Source of the DNA: Epiperipatus broadwayi
Lineage: Eukaryota; Onychophora; Udeonychophora; Euonychophora; Peripatidae
Direction of reading: 5' to 3'
Assembly: GCA_028023455.1 (NCBI GenBank)
Contig: JAQFVV010006428.1
Coordinates: forward strand, 355,501-419,500
Length of the DNA: 64,000 bases
Both the position numbers and the translations under genes were made by a program. Positions within the stretch are counted from its first letter, which is position 1. Each line of letters opens with the position of its first letter. This document shows positions 51,485-60,310 of this stretch, one piece after another. Under the pieces are notes generated by a model. The model ran no database searches, was not told where the DNA came from, and saw nothing but the letters and a program-made list of their open reading frames with translations.

Positions 51485-53602
51485 TTAGTTTGTTTTATGT
51501 GAATCTATAGATATATCTTTACTACATCCCGGTTTTGGGGAATTTCTTGGATTATTAGAAGAAGTTATTTTTACTTTATTTAAATTATCACGATTTATTT
51601 TGGGAGAGGGGTCATAAGGTATATTCCTTTGAGATGTTTTTCCCTTCCAATAATTGGTATTTCTATTATTTTTCCTTCTATTATAAAATATTGTATTGAT
51701 TGAAGCTTCCTCCTTTTTTTTATCAGGTAATCTAATTGATAAATTGGTTTGATTCATATCAATACTATTTAAAAGTTCTACTATTTGTTCTATTTTTGTT
51801 ATATTGGTACACAATAATGATTGTTCTATTTTAAGTGGTAAATTTCTTTTTATTATTCTAATCATTTCGCCTTCACTTAAATGATAAGTATTAAGTGTTC
51901 TTAATTTTGTTATTTGACGGCGAAAGAATTTGGTCAAGGTTTCTCCAGGTGTCTGTTTATACTTATCTTGGAATATTTGGTACAATAAAGCCTCTTGTTT
52001 ATCTCTATTCCAAAAATTTTTAATTAATAACTCTTGATATTCCATATAAGTAGATGGAGTTTGTGATAAAGACTCCCACCACATCAATGCATCTCCTTGT
52101 AAGTGACTATATGCAACGATCACTTTTTCTCCTTCTGATAAACTACGGTTAACGGAAAAATAAAGATTAAGGCTTCTAATATGTTCTATCGGAGATTCAT
52201 TATGAGATCCTTTGAATATTTTTAACCTAACAAATTGGTTAATTGTACTACTTGGTATTGAATGGTTGTATACCTTTTGTTTTTCTAAAACATTCAACTG
52301 AGAAGTTGATGTTTGATTTTCATGATTAATCCTATAAGTATTTAAGTTTAACCCTTCTAATTCAAAATTACTAGGATAATTTTCAACTTCAGGCATTATA
52401 TGATACTGAAAATTTGATCTATCACCAGAGTCAATTACTTGTTGTGGATCTTTTTGAATGACCTCCAAATGATTTTCACCATGATTTTGTTCTTGATTAT
52501 AACTATAAGTATTTACATTATTTTCAACCTGATGCATTTCTATAGTTGGTGTTCTTTTACATATCTGTGTTTCAATAACCAAAAATCTACTATCAGTTGA
52601 TTCCTTTATTTTATTTACTCTATTCCAAGTTTCAGTAGTATCTTTCCTTAATTTTTCCAATACATTTTTGTCTATATTTGTATTAATTTCTATTGAATTC
52701 ATTTTATTTTCTAAAGTTTTAAGTTGATGATCAATAGTCTCCAATACATTATTCTGAGATTCTACCTCATTATTATGTTTAGTAGATAGTTGATCTATTC
52801 TTGCTTGTGTTTGTTGTCTATCTACTTGGATTTCATTCCGTATTTTATTTTGTTCTTCTTTTACTTGATCCCTAAAAATTCCTTGATTTTTATACATTTC
52901 ATCACATTTAACATTAAATTTATCTATTATGTCACCTTGGAACTCACTAAACCGTTGTTGACATTTTGAATTATTTTCATCAATTTCATTCTTTAAATCA
53001 TTTAATGCTTGTTTAATTTCTATGTTATCTTTTTTAACATTATCCACATTTAAATTTAATTGTTGGATTTTTGTAGATAGTTTATTTTCAATTCCTGTTA
53101 TTTCAACCTTCAAATCATTTTTTAAACTATCTAATTTTTTACTATTATTATCCAATTTTTGATTCAAATCACTTTTTAAACTATTAATATTATCATCCAA
53201 TTTTTGATTCAAATCACTTTTTAAGTTACACATATCACTTCTAAAACTAGTACTATTATCATCCATTTTTTTATTCAAATTATTTTTTAAATCATCTAAT
53301 TTATTCATAAACATTTGTAACATTTGCTGAATTGTTCCAACATTAGATGATTGACTAATCTCAATTGTAGATGATTGATTTAAACCTTCATCAACTATAT
53401 TTTGTGTTTGAGATAACACTTGATCTAAACTCGGTGTTTGTTGAGGGTATTCAATTATGGTTGTAGAACCCCCAGGTGCTTGTACTAATGATGATTGTTC
53501 TATAATATTACTATCATCACTTAGTTCACTTTGCAAATCATCTTGCATTTGACTAGAGCATTTAATATCTTTGTTTGAAAACATTTTCCCACTTCGCAGC
53601 AT
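51485..53602 (-). CDS. gag: Gag polyprotein with long coiled coil
   Basis: 705 codons from an ATG (MLRSGKMFSN) to TAA. Residues about 90-345 are a long predicted coiled coil with internal repeats of LKSDLNQKLDDN (128-154) and strong L/I-x-x-L/I-x-x-x spacing. Residues about 455-615 are the retrotransposon Gag capsid domain (FVRLKIFKGS...GDALMWWESL...FWNRDKQEALLYQIFQDKYK, then GETLTKFFRRQITKLRTL). The C-terminus (625-700) is basic and Asn/Lys-rich and lacks any C-X2-C-X4-H-X4-C zinc knuckle. The basic tail may replace the knuckle for RNA binding (inference). It ends 8 bases before the first pol codon counted here. Role: virus-like particle shell of the retrotransposon. Confidence 0.93.
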   Translation of the reverse strand: MLRSGKMFSNKDIKCSSQMQDDLQSELSDDSNIIEQSSLVQAPGGSTTIIEYPQQTPSLDQVLSQTQNIVDEGLNQSSTIEISQSSNVGTIQQMLQMFMNKLDDLKNNLNKKMDDNSTSFRSDMCNLKSDLNQKLDDNINSLKSDLNQKLDNNSKKLDSLKNDLKVEITGIENKLSTKIQQLNLNVDNVKKDNIEIKQALNDLKNEIDENNSKCQQRFSEFQGDIIDKFNVKCDEMYKNQGIFRDQVKEEQNKIRNEIQVDRQQTQARIDQLSTKHNNEVESQNNVLETIDHQLKTLENKMNSIEINTNIDKNVLEKLRKDTTETWNRVNKIKESTDSRFLVIETQICKRTPTIEMHQVENNVNTYSYNQEQNHGENHLEVIQKDPQQVIDSGDRSNFQYHIMPEVENYPSNFELEGLNLNTYRINHENQTSTSQLNVLEKQKVYNHSIPSSTINQFVRLKIFKGSHNESPIEHIRSLNLYFSVNRSLSEGEKVIVAYSHLQGDALMWWESLSQTPSTYMEYQELLIKNFWNRDKQEALLYQIFQDKYKQTPGETLTKFFRRQITKLRTLNTYHLSEGEMIRIIKRNLPLKIEQSLLCTNITKIEQIVELLNSIDMNQTNLSIRLPDKKKEEASINTIFYNRRKNNRNTNYWKGKTSQRNIPYDPSPKINRDNLNKVKITSSNNPRNSPKPGCSKDISIDSHKTN

Positions 53603-54008
53603 AACAAATTTTAACTTAATTCAAATATTACTTAAGTGTATATATATTTTTATAACCAAAATATTATATCGTAAAGTTCTCTACCACCCCATGCTATTTA
53701 TATATACTTATGATGTTCTAATAATATATGTGTATATTTTTAAACGTCTATGTCTATATAAAACTTTATCCCACTCAACTCTTGTTTAAAACATAATTTA
53801 ATAATTAGTTATTTAAATATTGATCTCTCTAAATCATATTATATATATTACCATTTTTTTTATTTATATTAATCTTGCAATTATAAATACCATATATAAT
53901 GAATCGAAATTATAGATTCAATGCCTAAAACGTTGCACACCAGATAAAACGCAGTCTACAGGGTATGAGATTTAATTAATCGAAGCCCCTAATGTTTGGG
54001 TCACCAGA
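53603..54008 (-). promoter_or_regulatory. Leader and primer-binding site of the Ty3 element
   Basis: Between the 5' LTR and gag. On the minus strand TGGTGACCC (54006-53998) begins two bases after the LTR edge; TGG complements the CCA end of a tRNA, so this is the likely primer site (tRNA identity not assigned). A second, imperfect CACCAGATA (plus strand 53938-53946) lies 64 bases away from the one at the junction (54002-54010). Confidence 0.75.
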
Positions 54009-56148
54009 TATAACGGGACAGCCTATTTGATAGCCTTAGTTGAGGCACCAAATATAACGGAACGGCATTTAATCATCCCAGTTGATGTATTAAATGTAAT
54101 ATAATCAATTATATTTAATGTTTAGAAATCATTAACTTAATGCTTCACAGTTAGGTTCGCCAAATATAACAGAATGGATTATATTTAAAATCTAAGTTGG
54201 TCTTGTTAAATATAAAGAGATGATTAAATTCCTTAGAAAGAGGATACGCATTTCACTACAATCGGACTTTGGGTCTTCAAGTAGAATGCTAGAAATGAAT
54301 CGATGAAATACTAAATCCATGATTATATATATCTTTATTATGCTAGCTCAATAATCTTTAAATAAGTTTAAATACAATTTAGACCAGGTCATCCATCTTT
54401 CATCCCTCTTTCAGTCACCATTATGCCACGATATTCAAACTCACGGAGAATTTGCAATTAGCTCTTTTCAGGAATAATTTCAAAACAAGTTATTTCATAT
54501 GCCTTTATATAAGCATTAATTATAACTATTATTCATATGATATTTATAATACTAGCATATATATAATATAATTCAATAATGATTAGACAAAGAGATCACG
54601 TTAACAAATCAATATTTAATAAACAATAAAAAATATAATAGAATAGATAATAAAATATTAATAAATAAATACGGATGAATTTTATCATTTTAAAAGAATA
54701 TTAATAAATGATATTTTTTATTTAATACCCTATGATAAAACTCAATACTATAATAAACTTTCAAAAATTAAAGAAAATAGCTTAAATTAACAGATATATA
54801 AAAACAATATCTGGGTTCAAAAATTAATAATTTATGTAACTTATTAATTTATTTATCGTTCTTATTTATATGCTTCACAATTACCCATATATAAGTATTA
54901 TTTACCATTGTATAACTTATATATTATATGTATTTTTAATAAATAAAAATACATTAAACGTTTACAATATTACGTAGTAAACACAATATAATCCTGTTTA
55001 AGATATCTGTCAAATAATAACTATTTTTTATATCCCTCATCTAATTTGATGAATTATGTTAAGCTTTCAATTAATTATATTTAATAATAAATATAATTTT
55101 CCTTTTAAGATATATATGATGCGATGCCAAATTTGAAATAAAGATAATAATAATAATAATAATAAACATATTAAAATAATATAAGCATTATTATAATATA
55201 TATAAATAAATAATAAAGGAAACTTATTTATAAGAGAGTTGAGAGTAGATATTGAAGTCTATAGTTCATCATCCCAATGAAGATCTCTTACGAAGCACAT
55301 CACCAATCCATTGGTACAATGATGATTCCATTTATCCTTAAACGATAAACTGTCAATAACATCCAATGACCGGATTAATGTGAAATAAAATAAATATTCT
55401 TCGAATGTAGATGTTCTTAATCTTCATTTCTCTATTATCACTAGACGTTCTATATATTCAATATTTCAAAATATTTTAAAATAGCATGCAAGGTTGGTTT
55501 CGAAACCTTTACGATATAAAGCTGTTTTACTCAAAACACATTGTTTTATCCTATATATATATATATAATTATCTTAAATTTATATATATCCGAAGAATCA
55601 CGGAAGTATTAAAACAACGTAGTTTCCAAAAAACTTAAACAGACGTTCTTTTCTTTTATATTGCTATTCCTTTAAGATTGAGTAGAAAATTAAATATATT
55701 TTCCTTGCAGACTTTTAATCCACAAATTATTTTAATTTGGAAAAGTTAATATTTAAATTCCAATCGTTAAATAGTAGTATTGATAAAAGAAAAATGCTAT
55801 TTTTAAAGAGAAAAGATTTTCTTTTTCTTTCGTTTTTTTTTATATCAAGAGAACGAACGAATCTGCTCGTGTGTTATATCCAAGTTCATGCTTAACTCAA
55901 CTATCAATTGTTCCACTGACATTAAGATTTAATAATAAAATAAAAAAAATATATAAGTATTTATTCTTAACTTCAAATCTGGCATTTTACTCAAAAGCTT
56001 AAGGTATGTATTATTTAAAACTTAAATGTATATATAAATAGTACATATATGTTACATAATAAAATAGTCAAATAAAAATTTATATTTATAAATAATTTCA
56101 CAAGAGATAAAACACGTTAGACCAATAATAATAACTGTAAGTTACTAT
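54009..56148 (-). repeat. 5' LTR of the Ty3 element (2.14 kb)
   Basis: Near-identical to 45528-47674. Differences seen: C/T near 45624/54105, A/G near 45680/54160, T/C near 46870/55354, A/C near 47407/55880, plus run-length changes. It should contain the element's promoter; several TATA-like stretches exist but none stands out in this AT-rich sequence. Confidence 0.95.
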
Positions 56149-56168
56149 AATAATATATATATATATAT

Positions 56169-56350
56169 CATCATCATCAACAACAAACATTATCAATCCA
56201 CTGAAGGATGATGGTCTCTCCAAGTTCAATCCATCTTCGCCGATCTTTGATTTCTCTTCTCCATATCACCCCTGCACACTTTCTTATTTCAAACATCCAT
56301 CTCACATGTAGTCTCTTACTGGGTCTTTTAAAATCTCATACATTTTTTTT
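56169..56350 (-). repeat. RTE LINE 3' end fragment with CAT tail
   Basis: The reverse complement matches the C-terminal end of the LINE at about 42660-42750 ('catgtgagatggatgt', 'aagaaagtgtg.agggg', 'gagaagagag', 'ttggagag.cc.tcat') and then ends in (ATG)n. The plus-strand CATCATCATC (56169-56178) is thus its 3' tail. It is better preserved than the copy at 40440. It begins only 20 bases past the Ty3 LTR edge, separated by (AT)n. Confidence 0.8.
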
Positions 56351-56566
56351 TGCCATGAATTTAAAATTTAAAAATTTGTTAGACAAACAATATTTTTATT
56401 AAGATTAGACAATAATTATTTATCTGCATAAATTAACTTATTTCAACATGCATGTCTATAGTATTTAAATATTTTATAGTTATTAATTTTATATAAATTA
56501 GTATTTAGATAAGGATGTTACAATTGATTCAATGCAAATCTTTTATTTTATTATATATATAAACAG

Positions 56567-56625
56567 TTAAAACGAGCTGAAGTTGGTGACGTTGGAGAAA
56601 CTGCAGACTTTAGAATCAGCAAGAG
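56567..56625 (+). CDS. P4HA: P4HA exon D (catalytic domain, RISKS start)
   Basis: A 59-base exon after the acceptor AAACAG, ending AAGAG before the donor GTTAGT. It reads LKRAEVGDVGETADFRISK plus two bases of a Ser codon completed in the next exon. It corresponds to the family segment 'LRRATV.....G......YRISKSAWL', in which an Arg-Ala pair opens the block and RISKS closes it. It lies 418 bases beyond the right LTR of the antisense Ty3 element (ends 56148), so the insertion narrowly misses the exon. The donor is GTTAGT, acceptable but not optimal. Phase agrees with both neighbours. Confidence 0.9.
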
Positions 56626-56822
56626 GTTAGTATATATATAAATGATTTTTATTTGGGTTTGTGTGTGCGTAAACATTGAAATATAATAGGTATTTTTTCA
56701 TACCTGTAATATCAATAAAATTTCATTTAAAATTTTATCTAAATTACTACATAGAAAAGATTTCCATTAACTTGCAATGTTTTTATCTACAAGTCAGTGA
56801 AAATATTTAAATTAATATATAT

Positions 56823-57601
56823 CGGGGGGTGTCCAACGTTTGTGTTCATAAGATCTACTTTTTATTTTTAAAATGTGTTGCGATCGACTTGTTGTCATAG
56901 GGGTAGTCTAAGTGGAGGGAGCTGTGAAATACATACTATTTTTATATATCTACCTAGTAAAAAAAATAATTATTTAACGGGCCAAAAAAGTCATGTCCTG
57001 AGGAATTAAAGCAGTGGTAGTCATCATGGTCCCTACCGCCCACTAGTGGGCATTCCACCCTTCATGGTGAGCAGTAGGGGTTTTGTTTGACACTGAAGCA
57101 CTTTTTTTTTTAAATTTAATTGACTTTTTAAAAAAATGTCATAGAGATTTATATGCTTTAGCTTGCTGTAACTCTGCTTTATAAATATTATAAAGTAAAG
57201 TTACTTCCCTACTTTATAAATCACCATTACGGTGGAACCGGTGGGGGGTTAGAAAAATTTACTACTAACAGAGATACAAAAGTGGATGGTAGGCATAAAA
57301 AGGTTGACTACTCCTGAATTAAAGCAACATGAGTAATTATTAACAATATTTATTAATTCAAATTAGCTACATTAAATCAAGATTAAAAATATTATTTTGA
57401 ATAATGATACAGTTTAGTGAACTTCATCTATCTAGAATTGAAAAAAAAAATTAGAACAAAAACAAAAATAACTAAAAAAACTTGAAAGTCTTGACTTAAT
57501 TTGCTTCACTCGTTACCCCACAGCTATTGCCAGATTGGCCTAGCGATCGACCAAAAATGGCTTTGCCCAGTGGATCACGATCGACTTGTTGGACACCCCT
57601 G
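56823..57601. mobile_element. hAT-type non-autonomous DNA transposon (outer)
   Basis: The right end, read inward on the minus strand, is CAGGGGTGTCCAAC; the left end is CGGGGGGTGTCCAAC, a near-perfect terminal inverted repeat of hAT style. Subterminal parts also pair (GCGATCGACTTGTTG at 56880 versus the GATCGACTTGTTGGAC end at 57579). ATATATAT borders both sides (56815-56822, 57602-57609), consistent with an 8-bp hAT duplication though low in complexity. No transposase frame. The net length without the nested insert is about 0.47 kb. It lies in intron 4 of the P4HA gene. Confidence 0.85.
57012..57316. mobile_element. Nested hAT-type MITE (305 bp)
   Basis: Starts CAGTGGTAGTCATCATGG and ends GGTTGACTACTCCTG, imperfect terminal inverted repeats. 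The 8-base duplication AATTAAAG is exact on both sides (57004-57011 and 57317-57324), diagnostic for hAT transposition. It contains a GC-rich T-run interior with no ORF. It is inserted inside the outer hAT element, so it is the younger of the two. Confidence 0.93.
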
Positions 57602-58024
57602 ATATATATGATTAAGTGGTAATTAAACTATGAATAAATAATTACATTATCAAAGGATGAATATATGTGATCAAATTTAGTAAACTCTAGAAACTGTTAA
57701 GCAATATAAAAAGATTAGTAATGCATACTAATTGTAATTTTCACAAAGAGACAAAGTCTGATAATAGATTTTATTTCGATTGAATTTGAAATCAAAACAA
57801 ATAAAAATAAAGATTTTTTCAAGCCTTTCATTTTTACAAAAATAATATCAATTTTTCAAATGTTCCCTGTGTAATGATCACCAATAGGCAAAGCCAATTT
57901 GATAAATAAGGGTGAATTGACATTTGATAAAAGTGCAAGATTTTAAGATATTGTTATGAATATTTAAATAAAAGTAATTTTAGTGTTGTCATAAAAATAA
58001 TGTTGAATTATATATATATTAAAG

Positions 58025-58127
58025 CTCCTGGTTGGAAGATTCAGTACATAAAACTGTTGCAACAATAACTAATAGACTACAAGAGATTACAGGTCTCAAT
58101 GTTCAAAATGCGTCTGAAAAATTGCAG
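58025..58127 (+). CDS. P4HA: P4HA exon E (catalytic domain, TGL segment)
   Basis: A 103-base exon after the acceptor TATATTAAAG, followed by the donor GTATTA. Joined to the previous exon it reads SSWLEDSVHKTVATITNRLQ then EITGLNVQNASEKLQ. It matches the family block 'SAWL......V..I..RI...TGL....AE.LQV.NYG', stopping just before the 'VANYG..G.Y.PH.DF' stretch. The iron-binding His and Asp therefore belong to the next exon, which I do not find in the remaining 5.9 kb. It ends in phase 0. No stops or frameshifts are present. Confidence 0.92.
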
Positions 58128-58300
58128 GTATTATTATGAATTCACATTAGAATGTTATTTTTTTATAAATTAAAATATCAATAGATGTAACAAAACCTTC
58201 TGGGTCTGTGTATAATCTAATAATCATACATCAGTAAATGAAAAAAATAGCTAGATAATATTTAATGAGATGTGTATGTTACTTTATATATATATATATA

Positions 58301-58829
58301 TGATAAACAAAACAAATTATAAATTTCGTAACTTGCTATTAGCTTGCATTTTATAGTCACTAGATGGAGCTTTACCAATAACTCCTAACAAGCTTTGTTT
58401 ACATAAACGCTGAGAGAGATAGAATTCAATATCTCTTTCATTACCTCTAACCTCCAGACCATGGTTTCAAGCTAATTGGCTCACCTCAGTGGAGGGCAGG
58501 AAGAGTAGAAACTAGATCTAAATACTAACTCTAAAATCAGCATTTATGAAACATGTTTCTATCAGTTTGAAAGCATGAATTTTTCAGATATGTAGGTATC
58601 TTCAAATCCAGTCAAACAAACTAGACAGCTATATGGGTTTGAATTCAGTTCAGTTTCACCATATAGTAAAAGCCTCTGCAATCTATATCATTGCAAAAAT
58701 CTTCAAGGGTATATTTATGATAAACAAAACAAATTATAAATTTTGTAACTTGCTCTAGCTTGCATTTTATGATCACTAGATGGAGCTTTACCAATAACTC
58801 CTAACAATCTTTGTTTACATAAACGCTGA
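58301..58829. mobile_element. 529-bp unit with 113-bp direct terminal repeats
   Basis: 58301-58413 and 58718-58829 are direct repeats, both TGATAAACAAAACAAATTAT...GTTTACATAAACGCTGA, about 95% alike. They enclose 304 bases without an ORF, and (TA)n tracts border both outer sides. Direct terminal repeats with a short non-coding core suggest a terminal-repeat retrotransposon in miniature, or a tandem duplication of a short repeat. No primer-binding site or polypurine tract is obvious. Confidence 0.65.
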
Positions 58830-60211
58830 TATATATATATATTGTAATTATAATTGAAATAATATTTTTAAACGGTTTATAAACAATTCAAACAATCTTA
58901 AATCCAACTTTGTTCTCAAACCTCAGTTGAGGCAGTTTATAACAGACTTAATTAAACCTTATATTATTTCAATTAAATTACAATATTATTTTTAATTAAC
59001 GGATATTTTTATTTATTTTATATATATATATATCGTAACACTCACAAACATATGTTTTAAAAATACACATATTTATGCATTACATATATTTTAATAATTT
59101 AAAAAAATAAAAGGAAAGAAAAATGGCATAAGAAATAAATTTTAAAGATAAATTAAAATATTGCATCAGATATTTTAAATAGATTTGTTTTATTAATAGT
59201 AAGGGAGGTGTAAGAGAATCCTGTGTAGATAACCATTCAGAATCCACTCTCTTATTTTTATAATTAAAAAGGAAAAGAAAGACAATGTTATAATTTAAAA
59301 AAAAGGAAATAAATATTAAAAAAAAATTAAAATAGAACTAAACAATAAAATTAATTAATAAAGGTAATCCTTGTAAACTATTTCATCATCAGGAATGCAC
59401 TTAAATTTTGGAAAAATTTCTGGTCATTAAGATAGTAAATAAATTTAAGAGAAGATTAAATAAATTATGTGAATGCAATTAAAATGCTAAAAACCACAAA
59501 AGTGATTAAGGTGAACAATAGAAGAATCAGATATAAAAGTGGTGACTTAATAGTTGTGAGGTCTTTATTTTGCTATTCATTCTTCAGTCAGCAAGATCAA
59601 GCAGAGAAATCAACAAAAGCAGTTTTCTATTGCATATAAAAATTTAAAAGTTTCAAGCTGGAAAGCATCAACATATGTTGCTAAAAGAACACAGGAATGT
59701 CCATCTGGTCTTTGTGTGACAGTCCCCTGCATCCATCAGTCACTCTTGCCTGCTATTAATGCCTTACCCATAGTATAAAGACTCTGCCACATAATCTCTT
59801 CTATTGTCACTGGAAATCCAAAAAGAAGATAAAGAAAATCACCACAGGCGTCCAGCTATGAGTAACAACAGAAGCAGCAGAAACAGAAAGGACCGTGAAT
59901 TGTGGAAAGAAAACTGTGCTAACTGTCAAAAGATGAGTCATCTCCCAATTAAGAAACCTAGGTAAATATGAACATTCAAAGTTATTACTGAAAGTTTAAA
60001 CATTGCTAAGAGAAATGACTATTAATGTGTAAAATGATTTAAATGTTGATGATTATTGTATGGTTATGTTTTTTAATGTTGAAACTGTAAGATTCAAGTT
60101 CAAATCATAGTTTCACCTCGGTCATATGTGTTCTATTATCTTCTACTTACTCCTCCATCCCACTTAAATTTAAACCCTCATTATTGGACTGTGTGTGTAT
60201 AATAGTATTAG
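58830..60211. other. Intron after exon E, no supported gene
   Basis: AT-rich. A less AT-rich patch (59560-59970) contains a short frame beginning MSNNRSSRNRKDRELWKE (59858) that runs into a donor-like AG/GTAAAT at 59962. It matches no family and is not called. The P4HA exon with the His-X-Asp motif is not seen. Confidence 0.4.
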
Positions 60212-60258
<47 letters not shown>

Positions 60259-60310
60259 ATAATAATTCAAACAAATATATTTGTTTGAAATATATTTGTT
60301 TGAATTATTA
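60212..60310. repeat. (AT)n tract plus perfect palindrome
   Basis: An (AT)n run of nearly 50 bases is followed by AATAATTCAAACAAATATAT, then TTGTTTGAAATATATTTGTT and TGAATTATTA, a palindrome of about 50 bases (60261-60310). Confidence 0.85.

Larger units (their letters stand above)
45528..56148 (-). mobile_element. Near-intact young Ty3/gypsy LTR retrotransposon
   Basis: A 10.6 kb element in minus orientation: 5' LTR 54009-56148, leader, gag 53602-51485, pol 51476-48229 (one frame break), polypurine tract, 3' LTR 45528-47674. Domain order protease, reverse transcriptase, RNase H, integrase with a GPY/F-type C-terminus defines the Ty3/gypsy group. The LTRs differ by only four substitutions that I can count, plus length changes in T, AT and AAT runs, so the insertion is recent. 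Flanks on both sides are TA-rich and I could not define a target duplication. No envelope-like ORF is present. It lies antisense in intron 3 of the P4HA gene. Confidence 0.95.

Noticed and set aside
59858-59962. Short frame MSNNRSSRNRKDRELWKE... followed by a donor-like GTAAAT
   Set aside because: Low-complexity start, no family match, no partner exon; too little to call a 5' exon.
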